Counted from the stretch's first letter, positions 43,757-53,566 are shown. The stretch is 64,000 nt of DNA from UBA1413 sp964567485 (GCA_964567485.1 CAZMMX010000017.1:1-64000), one strand, 5' to 3'. Notes: a model not told the origin generated them from the sequence alone. Translations and numbers: made by a program.

Positions 43757-44797
43757 ATGATTGTGAGTGACCATGAAAATTCTCTTTTTTCCATTGAGGA
43801 TATTTCAGAACCTGAGAACATCGAAGATGTCATCTATACGCTGATGGTGAATCCCAATTTGTCGACCATCAATTATTTCAATGATTTCAGTGATAAGAAT
43901 ATCACACCTGAAAGTTTAGAAGGCGGCGATGCCGATGAGACCTGCATTTTTGAAGTGGATGGGTCAGGGCAATGCCTGCTGATGACCACCCATGCCTTTC
44001 ATCACCATTTGGAGGAGAATCCCCGTCGCGCTACCGAGATCCTGGTTTCCAGGGCGGCGCGTAAAATGCTGTGTCTCGGAGCCAGGCCGATGGTCGTCAG
44101 CGCTTTTCTCTATCATATCAATTTTGCCGACCACAATGGGCATCTTACCGCCTCAGGCGCCAAACAAGGCCTGGAATTTGCCGCCCGCAAGTTTCAGCTT
44201 AAAGTCACCGACCGGAAAATCCGTTTTGACCATTTTAAGGGGCATGGCCCCGTCCCTCCGACTCTTATTATCAGCATGATGGGACTGGTCACCAACAAAG
44301 CCCTGATCACTACTCATGAGTTCAAACGAAAAGGAAACAATATATTCTTATTGGGAAGACCATCGGATGATATCGGTGCGTCGGAGTACCTCGAGTTTTA
44401 CCATGGTATTTCCAACTCTCCGCTTCCTGAATTTAATATGGATACAGAGATTCACCTTCGGGAGGTGCTCCTGGGCCTGCACGAAAACAAGCTCATCAGC
44501 AGTGCCAGTCCCGTGGGAAAAGGGGGTCTCTTTTTCACACTTTTAAGGGCTTCGTTTCCCAATAACTTGGGATTTGATATCACCACCGATGCGGAAACCC
44601 GTCGCGACGCCTTTCTTTTCGGAGAAGCCATGGGCAGGATCATTGTTGACGTGGACCCTGAGAAGGAGGATGAATTTGTCGATTTTGTGGCTTCTACGCG
44701 CATGCCTTTTTTCATGCTGGGACATGTGACCCGTGGTGAGATCCGTATTGACGATATGTCGCTGGGGTTTACCGATAAAATGAGCACGGGGGTCTGA
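43757..44797 (+). CDS. AIR-synthase-related (PurL-like) protein, half-length
   Basis: The 346-residue protein resembles one half of PurL (formylglycinamide ribonucleotide amidotransferase): EGGDADETCIFEVDG, AARKMLCLGARPMVVSAF, TNKALITTHEFKRKGNNIFLLG and SPVGKGGLFFTLLRA all echo the PurM/PurL fold. It lacks the second half and the glutaminase part. The usual nucleotide site is changed: a TTHAFHHHLEEN segment with a histidine cluster replaces the normal loop, so ligand or activity may differ. It overlaps the menaquinone methyltransferase gene by 1 base. Confidence 0.75.
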   Translation: MIVSDHENSLFSIEDISEPENIEDVIYTLMVNPNLSTINYFNDFSDKNITPESLEGGDADETCIFEVDGSGQCLLMTTHAFHHHLEENPRRATEILVSRAARKMLCLGARPMVVSAFLYHINFADHNGHLTASGAKQGLEFAARKFQLKVTDRKIRFDHFKGHGPVPPTLIISMMGLVTNKALITTHEFKRKGNNIFLLGRPSDDIGASEYLEFYHGISNSPLPEFNMDTEIHLREVLLGLHENKLISSASPVGKGGLFFTLLRASFPNNLGFDITTDAETRRDAFLFGEAMGRIIVDVDPEKEDEFVDFVASTRMPFFMLGHVTRGEIRIDDMSLGFTDKMSTGV

Positions 44798-45543
44798 TGA
44801 GAACCCTGCCTTACAGCCACTCTCCGCTGCCCGCTAAAAAACAGGTAGCGCTGATGTTTGACCGTATTTCCAGGCGTTATGACCTGCTGAACCATTTGCT
44901 TTCCTTTAATATTGACCGTTATTGGCGTCGAAAGGGGATCGACCTGTTGCCAAAGGGCGAGGTCCGTGATATCCTCGACATCGCCACAGGAACAGGAGAT
45001 TTCGCCATTGCTGCACTGCGCTGCGGGGCTGATAAGGTGACCGGCGTTGATATCTCGGAAGCCATGCTGGCTGCCGGGAGAAAAAAAATCATCCGCAAAG
45101 GGCTGGAGGATAAGATCAAGCTCTTGAGTGGCGATGCCGAAAACCTCGCCTTCCCGGAGGCTTCCTTTGACGCTGTCATTTCAGCCTTCGGCGTCCGCAA
45201 TTTTGAGAATACCCGCGCAGGAATAGAAGAGATGTTCAGGGTTTTACGCCCGGAAGGAACAATCGTGGTCCTGGAATTCTCCAAACCCCGGAAAACGCCT
45301 TTCCGGCAAATATACCGGGGTTATTTCTCCTTTGTTCTGCCGGCCATAGGAAGGTTAATCTCTGGTGACCCTGCGGCCTATACTTATCTGCCGGGCTCGG
45401 TGGGCGATTTCCCCGATGGTGAGGATTTCCTGGCCATCCTCAGGGAAGCCGGTTTTTCAGAATGCCAGGCTCGACCCCTGACCATGGGTATCGCCACCCT
45501 CTATAGCGGACTCAAAAAGGAAAACTCCGTTATTTCAGAGTGA
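44797..45543 (+). CDS. ubiE: Demethylmenaquinone methyltransferase
   Basis: The 248-residue SAM-dependent enzyme has the UbiE signature YDLLNHLLSFNIDRYWRR, the SAM loop LDIATGTGDFAIAAL (about 65-79), VTGVDISEAMLAAGR and the C-terminal LTMGIATLYSGLK. In Bacteroidota it methylates demethylmenaquinone (MenG role). The start overlaps the preceding gene by one base (TGATG), so the two are translationally coupled, and porT follows 36 bases later. Confidence 0.95.
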   Translation: MRTLPYSHSPLPAKKQVALMFDRISRRYDLLNHLLSFNIDRYWRRKGIDLLPKGEVRDILDIATGTGDFAIAALRCGADKVTGVDISEAMLAAGRKKIIRKGLEDKIKLLSGDAENLAFPEASFDAVISAFGVRNFENTRAGIEEMFRVLRPEGTIVVLEFSKPRKTPFRQIYRGYFSFVLPAIGRLISGDPAAYTYLPGSVGDFPDGEDFLAILREAGFSECQARPLTMGIATLYSGLKKENSVISE

Positions 45544-45578
45544 CGCTGACACAATAAATTATACAGAACAGGGTTTTA

Positions 45579-46376
45579 TTGGACATGGGAAAATATGCAC
45601 CGCATATAAAATTTTGGCTGGCCTGCCTTCTGCTGCTGACCGTTACCGCGGCTTCTGCTCAGAAGATGAAACTCAACCATCTGACCACCTTTGACGAAAA
45701 ACGGCTCCATTTCGGTTTTACGCTAGGCATCAATGCTTTGGATTTCAGTCCCTCTTGTTTCCCCACCCTTGGTGATAATCCCCGTTTTGCCTCTTCCAAT
45801 TGGGCCAGTTACCCTGGTGAAATCTCCCCGGCATCAGAGGTCAGGGCTGATGTGGCCCAATTGATTCCCGGGTTTACGGTGGCCATGGTGAGCAACCTGA
45901 GGATGACCCGTACCCTTGACCTGCGCTTTCTCCCGGGCATGTCGTTCGGGGAACGCAAACTGAAATACAACATCGAAGTGATCGACGCCATCAACACATA
46001 CAACCAGGCCCAGGTTGACTATTCCATCAAATCGACCTTTATAGATCTCCCCCTGCTTCTCAAGTACAAGGCCGACAGGATCAACAACGGCCGTCCCTAT
46101 GTGATCTTCGGGGGGGCCATGCGCATTGATATTTCCAAATTCGCCTCCTCTGATCTGGTCGGACTGACGCGTGACGGTTATTACGCTGAACTGGGGGCGG
46201 GATGGGACAGCTATCTGCAATTTTTCCGTCTTTCGGTGGAAGCCAAGGTCAGCCTGGGACTTAACAACCAGCTGGGGCCGGGGCCCAGAAAGGACTCTAA
46301 CCAGCGCGAATATTATACCGATGCCTTACGATCCCTGCGCTCCAATATTTTCACCCTCTCCTTCCATTTTGAATAG
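45579..46376 (+). CDS. porT: PorT-like outer-membrane protein, type IX secretion
   Basis: The 265-residue protein has a signal peptide (cleavage near 28, TAASAQK) and a beta-barrel pattern ending in an aromatic strand (FTLSFHFE). Segments such as FGFTLGINALDFSP, PGMSFGERKLKY and FIDLPLLLKYKADRIN match PorT of Bacteroidota. PorT is an outer-membrane component needed for the type IX secretion system. Downstream of ubiE and near a TrmH gene is a known neighbourhood. It supports that the giant protein here is exported by type IX secretion. Confidence 0.85.
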   Translation: MDMGKYAPHIKFWLACLLLLTVTAASAQKMKLNHLTTFDEKRLHFGFTLGINALDFSPSCFPTLGDNPRFASSNWASYPGEISPASEVRADVAQLIPGFTVAMVSNLRMTRTLDLRFLPGMSFGERKLKYNIEVIDAINTYNQAQVDYSIKSTFIDLPLLLKYKADRINNGRPYVIFGGAMRIDISKFASSDLVGLTRDGYYAELGAGWDSYLQFFRLSVEAKVSLGLNNQLGPGPRKDSNQREYYTDALRSLRSNIFTLSFHFE

Positions 46377-46450
46377 CGAATCATGGAAGGACGAGTATGA
46401 TTTCTCGGTGGGGATCAGATCATTTCAGGCATGGGGATCAACAGCCCCAT

Positions 46451-47218
46451 TTACTCCTTTCTTCTGCGGAATTCCGAAAGCACAATGGCCGTAGCCACGG
46501 AAACATTCAGGGACTCCGGTTTCACCCCTGTGGCAGCGAACCCGGGAATAGTCAGTTTCTGTGAGAACCAGGGAAGCAACTCTTGTCTGATGCCCTGCCC
46601 CTCGCTACCCACGACGAGGATTCCGGCAGGCGTGAGATCGGCACGGTAAATGTTTTCCCCCGCCAGGAAAGTCCCCATTATGGGTACCTGTTTCTCCCGG
46701 GCATGGCCGAGGAACTCCTCCAGGGGGGTATAGTGGACTCTGACCGCTGCGAGGGCTCCCATGGTGGCCTGTACGGCCTTAGGAGAATAGAGGTCGGCAC
46801 TCTCTTCAGAACAAACCATATCATGAATTCCAAACCACGCAGCCAGCCTGACGATGGTCCCCAGGTTCCCGGGATCCTGGATGCCGTCGAGGCAGAGGAC
46901 CAGCTCCCTCTCGGGAGAAACGGCACTGAGCGAATAGCTGGGAAGCCTGCAGAGGGCTATACAAGAGGGAGGACTCTTCAGAAAAGTGGCTTTGGCCAGC
47001 TCTGCTGATTCAGCTTCGACAACCAAAGTGGCCGCATCGCACAGGGAACCCAGTAAATAAAGGGATTCCGGGGTCCCCGCGAGCAACTCTATCTCTGTTC
47101 CTGATGCCAGCAGGGAGGAGACCAGCTTGCTCCCCTCGGCTATGAAGAGATTTTCCCTGTGCCTGTATTTTTTATGCTCCAGTGACCTGATTGTTTTGAT
47201 CCTGTTCTTTCCCAGCAT
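46451..47218 (-). CDS. TrmH/SpoU-family RNA 2'-O-methyltransferase
   Basis: The 255-residue protein has the N-terminal SpoU substrate-binding region (KKYRHRENLFIAEG) and the SPOUT knot with LCLDGIQDPGNLGTIVRLAAWFG (about 115-137), VGSEGQGI and LNVSVATAIVLSEF. It most likely 2'-O-methylates a tRNA or rRNA nucleotide; the target is unknown. It is convergent with porT and divergent from the TamL-like gene. Confidence 0.92.
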   Translation of the reverse strand: MLGKNRIKTIRSLEHKKYRHRENLFIAEGSKLVSSLLASGTEIELLAGTPESLYLLGSLCDAATLVVEAESAELAKATFLKSPPSCIALCRLPSYSLSAVSPERELVLCLDGIQDPGNLGTIVRLAAWFGIHDMVCSEESADLYSPKAVQATMGALAAVRVHYTPLEEFLGHAREKQVPIMGTFLAGENIYRADLTPAGILVVGSEGQGIRQELLPWFSQKLTIPGFAATGVKPESLNVSVATAIVLSEFRRRKE

Positions 47219-47305
47219 GGATTCATCTTTTTTTTAAAGATAGTGCCAAAATCGAAGACTCCACAAGAAACAGATCATTATTTTTGTGAAAGTGATCCTG
47301 ATCAG

Positions 47306-49621
47306 ATGAACAGATTTTTTCCTCCTTCCCGCCTCCGGTTTCCGGGTGTGACTCTCATATTGGCTCTGCTGCTGGCTTCCTGTGCCGGCACCAGGTATGT
47401 TCCTGAGGGGGAATACCTGCTCAGCCAGGTGGAGGTGAATACCTCCAACAGTTCGCTGAACAAGGAGGAACTCAACTCCTACGTCAGGCAACGCGAAAAT
47501 ACCAGGATTCTGGGGTTCCTGAAATTTCACATGTGGCTCTACACCCTCTCTTCTCCTCATAAGGCTGACAGCTGGCTGAAGCGGACAGGCGAAGCTCCCC
47601 GGGTTTTCGATGAAAGCCTGGCACTCCAGTCACAGGAACAACTCACACAGCATCTCTATAATAAAGGGTATTATAATGCCAGGGTAAAGTACTCCACCCA
47701 TGTGAAGGGAAACGGGAAAAAGGTGAGCCTGACCTACGATGTGGAAAGCGGGGAACCCTGGCTGATCAGCGGGGTGGATTATTCAATCGGGGATACGACC
47801 ATGCGGCGTCTCTATACTGACCGATACAAGTCCACCCATTTCCTACAGGGCAAGGTCTTCGACCTCGACCTGCTCGACAGGGAACGTGACCTGGTGGTCA
47901 GGTTTTTCAAAGACCTGGGCTACTACTATTTTTCGAAGCCTCTGATCTTTTTCGAAGCCGACACCCTGGCAGAAAAGGGAAAGGCCGGTATGAAGATGTT
48001 CATAGAACTTCCCCCGGGCAGTGAAAGCGATTCTGCCAGAATCTTCAGACCTTACCGGCTTAACCACTTTACCTACAATGTCCTTCCGGGCACTCAAGAA
48101 CCTGCGTCTCGTGATACTCTGGAAATTCCGGGCCATACCTTTATTTTTCCCGGGAATATGCGCTATAATCCTCATCTGTTTATACGCCTGAACAGGATGG
48201 CTTCCAGCGAGTGGACCCATGCCGGGCAGGCTGAGAACACCTTTAGCGCCCTGACCCGCCTGCGCCAGTTCCGCTTTATCAACATCAATTTCAGGGAGAG
48301 TGACGATACCACGCGTAATGACCTGCTCGACTGTGTCATGGATCTCTCCCCGCTGAGCCGTCAGTCGGCATCGTTCGACATTGAAGGGACCAATACTTCG
48401 GGGAACTTTGGTATTGCCGGCAACCTCAATTATTCGCACCGCAATCTGTTCCGGGGAGCTGAGATCCTCAATATGAAGTTACGGGGAGCCATGGAGCGCC
48501 AGCAAGCCATCGTGAGCAATGAGTCACTCGATTTCAACACCCGGGAGCTGGGGGTGGAAGCCACCCTCATTGTTCCACGGCTCATTTTTCCGATGAGCCT
48601 GATCCCTTCGTTCGGCAATGTCCTCCCCAAATCACTCTTTACCCTGGGCTATAACTTCCAGCAGCGCCCCGACTATACCCGCACCATCTCCACCATGCGG
48701 CTGGGGTACGAATGGATGACTTCAGAATATAAACGGCATAACTGGAACCTGGTCGATTTCAACATGGTAAACCTCTCGCGGTTCGATCCCGGCTTCATCA
48801 ATTCCATCTATGACCTTTACATCAGGGAGAGCTTCACCGACCACCTGATTCTGGCCACCAGCTACTCTTTTGTGTTTAATACCCAGGTCATGCGTACCCG
48901 TCAGAGTTATTCCTACGTCAGATTGTCGGCAGAGTCTTCGGGAAATGCCCTCAATCTGCTCTCCAAGGTCACCGGTGCCGACAAGATCACCGAAACCGAT
49001 ACCACGGGATTGGCACCACGTGTATATTATAAGTTCCTGGATACCCGGTATGCTCAGTATCTCAGGGGTGATGTGGAATTTCGCAGGGGTTACATGCTCG
49101 ACAATTACAATTCCGTGGTGGCCAGGCTCTTTGCCGGCGTGGGATTTCCCTACGGTAATTTCGGGGTCCTCCCCTTTGAAAAAAAGTATTTTTCGGGGGG
49201 AGCTAACGGGATCAGAGCCTGGCAGGTACGTTCCCTGGGCCCCGGCACTTACCGGGCACCCGAGGGGTCCTATCCCAACCAGTCGGGCGACATCAAACTG
49301 GAGGCCAACCTGGAATACCGGTTCCATCTGGTACGCTTTCTCGAGGGGGCCTTCTTCCTGGATGCCGGCAACGTGTGGGCCATCAACGAAAAGGATAACC
49401 GTTCGGGAGCCCAGTTTCATATGAACAGATTTTACAAACAGATGGCCCTGGGAACCGGAATGGGATTCCGTTTCGATTTCAGTTATTTTGTCTTCCGTCT
49501 CGACCTGGGAATGAAGGTGCGCGATCCTGCACAGCCCGAACACAACGGCTGGATTACGGGGGCACGCCCCCTGACCGGAAGAGATTTTAACCTCTCATTC
49601 GCCATCGGGTATCCTTTCTGA
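47306..49621 (+). CDS. TamL-like lipid-anchored Omp85 family protein
   Basis: The 771-residue precursor has a lipoprotein signal peptide (LILALLLASC, Cys 26), POTRA-like domains (about 35-320) and a C-terminal Omp85 beta-barrel ending in FNLSFAIGYPF. Segment GGANGIRAWQVRSLGPG matches the Omp85 barrel loop with the (V/I)RG(Y/F)-like position. A lipid-anchored TamA/BamA relative is TamL, described in Bacteroidota as the partner of TamB. TamB is not adjacent here. The start at 47306 gives a proper signal peptide. TATTTTTG at 47280-47287 is a good -7 box. Confidence 0.88.
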   Translation: MNRFFPPSRLRFPGVTLILALLLASCAGTRYVPEGEYLLSQVEVNTSNSSLNKEELNSYVRQRENTRILGFLKFHMWLYTLSSPHKADSWLKRTGEAPRVFDESLALQSQEQLTQHLYNKGYYNARVKYSTHVKGNGKKVSLTYDVESGEPWLISGVDYSIGDTTMRRLYTDRYKSTHFLQGKVFDLDLLDRERDLVVRFFKDLGYYYFSKPLIFFEADTLAEKGKAGMKMFIELPPGSESDSARIFRPYRLNHFTYNVLPGTQEPASRDTLEIPGHTFIFPGNMRYNPHLFIRLNRMASSEWTHAGQAENTFSALTRLRQFRFININFRESDDTTRNDLLDCVMDLSPLSRQSASFDIEGTNTSGNFGIAGNLNYSHRNLFRGAEILNMKLRGAMERQQAIVSNESLDFNTRELGVEATLIVPRLIFPMSLIPSFGNVLPKSLFTLGYNFQQRPDYTRTISTMRLGYEWMTSEYKRHNWNLVDFNMVNLSRFDPGFINSIYDLYIRESFTDHLILATSYSFVFNTQVMRTRQSYSYVRLSAESSGNALNLLSKVTGADKITETDTTGLAPRVYYKFLDTRYAQYLRGDVEFRRGYMLDNYNSVVARLFAGVGFPYGNFGVLPFEKKYFSGGANGIRAWQVRSLGPGTYRAPEGSYPNQSGDIKLEANLEYRFHLVRFLEGAFFLDAGNVWAINEKDNRSGAQFHMNRFYKQMALGTGMGFRFDFSYFVFRLDLGMKVRDPAQPEHNGWITGARPLTGRDFNLSFAIGYPF

Positions 49622-49650
49622 AAATAAATTTGTCAGTATAAAACAGGACT

Positions 49651-51015
49651 ATGGAAAAGCAGCAGAAAAGCAGGGAGTCATTTACCACGAAATTCGGGGT
49701 GATTGCGGCCACGGCAGGATCGGCAGTGGGATTGGGAAATATATGGCGTTTCCCTTACCTTACCGGTGAAAACGGAGGCGCCGCCTTCCTGGTCGTTTAC
49801 CTGCTCTTCGTCCTGGCCATCGGAATCCCTGTGATGCTCTCTGAATTTGTCATTGGCCGGTCGGCGTTGCAGAACCCCTATGGTGCCTTCCGGAAGCTGG
49901 CTCCGGGAAAACCCTGGTACCTCGTGGGATTGATGGGGGTCGCCGCGGCCTTTATGATCCTCGCCTTTTACACCACCGTGGCCGGATGGACCCTGGAATA
50001 CATCTACCAGGCAGTTTCCGGGGGCATCAGGGGTAAAGACGGAACCCAGCTCGGGGAAATGTTCAGCCAGTTCAGGGATGCCTCATGGCGGCCGGTTCTC
50101 TGGTTTTTCATTTTCATGGGGTTGACCTCTGGAATTATCATCTCCGGGGTCAAAAAAGGAATAGAAAAATCCACGGTTATCCTTATGCCCATCCTCTTTG
50201 TCATCCTGGTGGTCCTGGGCATCCGCTCCCTGACCCTTCCCGGTTCCATCGAGGGAATCCGCTTCCTCTTCCGGCCCGACTTTTCAAAAATCGATTCAGG
50301 GGCAATCCTGGCAGCACTGGGACAGGTCTTTTTTTCCATGAGCATAGGCATGGGCACCCTGATCACCTATGCCTCGTATTTTCCCAAAAGCGATAACCTT
50401 TTGTCCACCTCCTTCTCGGTGGCCATTACCGATACCCTGGTGGCCATCCTGGCTGGAATCGTCATTTTTCCGGCGGTCTTTTCCTTCCATATAGAACCAG
50501 GGTATGGTCCCGGATTGGTTTTTGTCACCTTACCCGGAATCTTCCAGCAAATGGCCGGAGGAACCTTTTTTGCCACCCTCTTTTTCCTCCTTTTGGCCCT
50601 GGCAGCCCTTACCTCTACCATTTCGGTGCTTGAGGTCATTGTGGCTTTCTTCACCGAAGAGCTGAAACTAAAACGGGGAGCCGCGACCTGGATCGCCTCG
50701 GGCACCGTCTCCCTGCTGGGCCTCATGTGTACCCTCTCCTGGAATCCCCTGCTCAGCGGGGTCTCCCTTTTCGGGAAAAACACCTTCGAACTGCTGGACT
50801 TCACCTCAGCCAATATCCTGCTCCCCGTTGGGGGATTCTTCATCGTCATGTTTGTGGCCTGGTTCTTCGGCAGGGAGAAAACCACTGCGGAATTGTCGAA
50901 CGAAAGGACCCTGAAAGCCGGGTATATCCCCGTTTATCTCTTTATCATCCGGTATATTGCCCCCATTGCCCTGGCCATTATCTTCCTCAACGGCATTGGG
51001 CTCCTCTCACTGTGA
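49651..51015 (+). CDS. Sodium-dependent transporter (NSS/SNF family)
   Basis: This 454-residue protein begins TKFGVIAATAGSAVGLGNIWRFPYLTGENGG, the hallmark NSS motif with the sodium-binding TM1, and has about 11-12 membrane segments. It is likely a Na+-coupled amino-acid importer in the inner membrane, as in LeuT/SNF homologues; the substrate is unknown. TAAATTTG at 49625-49632 is a fair -7 box. No neighbour suggests the substrate. Confidence 0.93.
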   Translation: MEKQQKSRESFTTKFGVIAATAGSAVGLGNIWRFPYLTGENGGAAFLVVYLLFVLAIGIPVMLSEFVIGRSALQNPYGAFRKLAPGKPWYLVGLMGVAAAFMILAFYTTVAGWTLEYIYQAVSGGIRGKDGTQLGEMFSQFRDASWRPVLWFFIFMGLTSGIIISGVKKGIEKSTVILMPILFVILVVLGIRSLTLPGSIEGIRFLFRPDFSKIDSGAILAALGQVFFSMSIGMGTLITYASYFPKSDNLLSTSFSVAITDTLVAILAGIVIFPAVFSFHIEPGYGPGLVFVTLPGIFQQMAGGTFFATLFFLLLALAALTSTISVLEVIVAFFTEELKLKRGAATWIASGTVSLLGLMCTLSWNPLLSGVSLFGKNTFELLDFTSANILLPVGGFFIVMFVAWFFGREKTTAELSNERTLKAGYIPVYLFIIRYIAPIALAIIFLNGIGLLSL

Positions 51016-51200
51016 AGAAAACGCCCGGAAGCCCTCCTGCTCCTTCCTTCAGGCCGGCTCTCCCCTGACAAACTGTCTGTAAACGGATATAAACGGTAGG
51101 TAGAGACTCCCCCTCCCTCCTTTTATCTATATTGCGTGTGCATCGAAGGGGCGCCTCCTTGGATCACTTTAGTTGCCAGGGAATCTCATAGGTTTCCGTG

Positions 51201-52331
51201 ATGAAAAGAAACCGGTTTATGCGGTCGCTGGGGGAGGTTTTCTCCCTGACCAGGTCAGAGCGTCATGGTATGCTCTTCCTGGGAGGCCTGCTGCTGCTCT
51301 CTGTCATCCTCAACCTCACGGCCAGCCATTTGCGCCCCGGGGGAAGCTCTCTTCCCGATGAGGCCAGGCTCCTGCTGGAACAACTGTCGCTTGATGAGAT
51401 GGAGCCCACCCCTGGCGCCCCGCTCTTTGTATTTGATCCCAATACCATTTCCCCTGAAGAGCTGGATTTACTGCCTCTTCCGGTGCAGATACGCCATAAT
51501 CTGCTGCGTTACCGTTCAAAGGGAGGCCATTTCCGTACTCCCCGGGATCTGGGAAAGCTGTATGGAATGAACGATTCTCTGCTGGCATTGCTCCTCCCTT
51601 ACATGAAGATTCCCGGGGCTGTGCGGGAATACAAGACATTCCCCGGCAACGGAGCACACAGGAGTTCTGATTTTCCGGCACGTAAGGGCGAAGTCAGCAT
51701 CACAATAGAAAGGGAATTCTTCCCCTTTAATCCTTCCCTGGCATCCGAAGATGAACTTAAGCAACTGGGATTCAGTGCCTATCAAAGACGTAACCTGATC
51801 AATTACCGAAGCAGGGGCGGACAATTCCGGCGTCCTGAAGACCTGCTGAAAATCTATGGCGTCGATACCCCTTTTTACAGGGAGCTCGAAAAGTATATTC
51901 TGATTCCCCCATCGGTATCGCTGACATCTCATGCCTTGGTAGAGCTGAACCATGCCGATTCAGCCGTGCTGACCACTCTGCCAGGGATCTCCCCTTATAT
52001 GGCTGGCAGAATTGTCCGCTACCGCACCCTCCTGGGGGGATTCCATCACCCCGGGCAACTCCTGGAGGTCTACGGCATGACTGAAGATAAGGTGGCCTGC
52101 ACCGGGGAATGGCTGCGTGCCGATTCGGCATTGGTGATCCCTTTGCGAATTAACTTCGCCGATACACGCACCCTGGCCCGGCATCCTTACATCAGTCAGG
52201 AACTGGCCACAGCCATCATCAACTACCGCTCCGCCTCAGGCCCTTTCCTCACTCCCCGGCAACTTCTTGAAAACCACATCACCGATACCCTTACTTACGC
52301 CAGGCTCAGACCTTATATTACCTGTAATTGA
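51201..52331 (+). CDS. Membrane-anchored ComEA-like helix-hairpin-helix protein
   Basis: The 376-residue protein has one N-terminal membrane segment (about 24-42) and then four ComEA-type HhH units with the YRSKGGHF, YRSRGGQF, YRTLLGGF and YRSASGPF pattern, each followed by a D/Q-L segment. ComEA-type HhH modules bind DNA non-specifically and act in DNA uptake at the envelope. Four units in a row is larger than a usual ComEA. I use the ATG at 51201; a GTG at 51198 also fits. A role in DNA binding outside the cytoplasm is inference; no other competence genes are adjacent. Confidence 0.82.
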   Translation: MKRNRFMRSLGEVFSLTRSERHGMLFLGGLLLLSVILNLTASHLRPGGSSLPDEARLLLEQLSLDEMEPTPGAPLFVFDPNTISPEELDLLPLPVQIRHNLLRYRSKGGHFRTPRDLGKLYGMNDSLLALLLPYMKIPGAVREYKTFPGNGAHRSSDFPARKGEVSITIEREFFPFNPSLASEDELKQLGFSAYQRRNLINYRSRGGQFRRPEDLLKIYGVDTPFYRELEKYILIPPSVSLTSHALVELNHADSAVLTTLPGISPYMAGRIVRYRTLLGGFHHPGQLLEVYGMTEDKVACTGEWLRADSALVIPLRINFADTRTLARHPYISQELATAIINYRSASGPFLTPRQLLENHITDTLTYARLRPYITCN

Positions 52332-52388
52332 CTTTATATCCTCTTTCACCCCTTCCGAAGGTTTTAAATGTGAAATTTTTGTATTATA

Positions 52389-52419
52389 TTTGATTGCAAA
52401 TGAATATTTTTTAATTTTG
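52389..52419 (+). promoter_or_regulatory. Predicted promoter of rpsU
   Basis: TTTG at 52389-52392 and TAATTTTG at 52412-52419 match the Bacteroidota -33 and -7 elements with an ideal 19-base spacer. The -7 box lies 33 bases before rpsU. Confidence 0.85.
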
Positions 52420-52451
52420 CGCCTCGTTTCAAAAATGAAAAACAGAGTTTT

Positions 52452-52643
52452 ATGATCATTATTCCGATTAAAGAAGGAGAGAATATTGAAAGAGCCTTGA
52501 AAAGGTTCAAACGCAAGTTCGAAAAAACAGGCGTAATCAAGGAATTGAGAGAAAGACAGGTGTTTTCCAAGCCCTCTGAAAAGAAAAGAGCTCTTTTGGA
52601 GAAAGCCGTCTATATTCAGGGTTTGCAGCGCCAGGAAGACTGA
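52452..52643 (+). CDS. rpsU: Ribosomal protein bS21
   Basis: The 63-residue protein, MIIIPIKEGENIERALKRFK to QGLQRQED, matches bS21. S21 binds near the 3' end of 16S rRNA in the platform of the small subunit. A canonical promoter lies upstream, and xerC follows 38 bases later, so rpsU leads a rpsU-xerC-hpf operon. Confidence 0.97.
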   Translation: MIIIPIKEGENIERALKRFKRKFEKTGVIKELRERQVFSKPSEKKRALLEKAVYIQGLQRQED

Positions 52644-52681
52644 TTTTCAGGTCAGGATTCCTGACATGGTTGTAAAGTCAC

Positions 52682-53566
52682 ATGGATTACCAGGAGTCTT
52701 TCATACATTATCTGATGTATGAGAAGAGGAATTCTTCTCATACAGTGACCGCATACCGAAATGACCTTTCCCAGTTTGTGCAGTTTTGCACTGAAAGGGC
52801 GGGGGAGTTTGATGTAAAAAGCGTGGACCGGAAAATGGTGAGAGAATGGGTGGTCCGTTTGATGGAAGAGGATCTGACTCCCCGGTCGGTGCGTCGGAAA
52901 GTCTCCACACTGAAATCTTTCTATAAATACATGATGAGAATGGGGTACATTGAATCCACTCCGGTGGTGGAGATTCCCCTCCCCAAGGTGAGGAAGAAAC
53001 TTCCCGTATTTGTGGAGGAACAGCGATTGAACCACCTTCTCGATGATGGCTTTTTTAGCAGAGGATTCAGCGGTGACAGAGACAGGCTGGTGATCTCGCT
53101 GCTTTACGGAACCGGAATGCGGCTTGGAGAAATCCTCACGCTGCAGGTGCCTCAGCTCGACACCGACCAGTGCCAGATCAGGGTGACCGGGAAAAGGAAT
53201 AAACAAAGGATCATTCCCTTCCCGATGAGCATGCGGTCGCAGATCAACCAATACCTGAACCTCAGGGAAGAGCATTTTGGAACCAGAGAGGGTATGGTTA
53301 TTCTCACCGACAAGGGGGAACCCGCTTACGAAAAGCTGATCTACAGGATTGTCCATAACTACCTGTCTATGGTCACCCTGGCCGATAAGAGGAGTCCTCA
53401 TGTTCTGCGCCACACCTATGCCACGCACCTGCTGAACAAGGGTGCCGACCTGAATGCCGTCAAGGAACTTTTAGGCCATTCCAACCTGGCAGCTACCGAG
53501 GTATATACACACAATACCTTTGAGAAGCTGCACAACGTATATCAACAAGCCCATCCCAGGGGTTAA
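52682..53566 (+). CDS. xerC: Tyrosine recombinase XerC/XerD-like
   Basis: The 294-residue recombinase has the full catalytic set: R147 (GTGMRLGE), K171 (TGKRNK), H240 and R243 (SPHVLRHTYATHLL), H266 (LGHSNLA) and nucleophile Y275 (EVYTHN). The N-terminal SAM-like core-binding domain is about 1-105. It resolves chromosome dimers at dif with a partner Xer protein. Position after rpsU and before hpf favours the chromosomal Xer over a phage integrase. XerC versus XerD cannot be fixed without comparison. Confidence 0.93.
   Translation: MDYQESFIHYLMYEKRNSSHTVTAYRNDLSQFVQFCTERAGEFDVKSVDRKMVREWVVRLMEEDLTPRSVRRKVSTLKSFYKYMMRMGYIESTPVVEIPLPKVRKKLPVFVEEQRLNHLLDDGFFSRGFSGDRDRLVISLLYGTGMRLGEILTLQVPQLDTDQCQIRVTGKRNKQRIIPFPMSMRSQINQYLNLREEHFGTREGMVILTDKGEPAYEKLIYRIVHNYLSMVTLADKRSPHVLRHTYATHLLNKGADLNAVKELLGHSNLAATEVYTHNTFEKLHNVYQQAHPRG

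Noticed and set aside
52682..53566. Tyrosine recombinase as a mobile-element integrase
   Set aside because: The rpsU-xerC-hpf context and lack of att-like repeats or cargo point to the chromosomal Xer enzyme.
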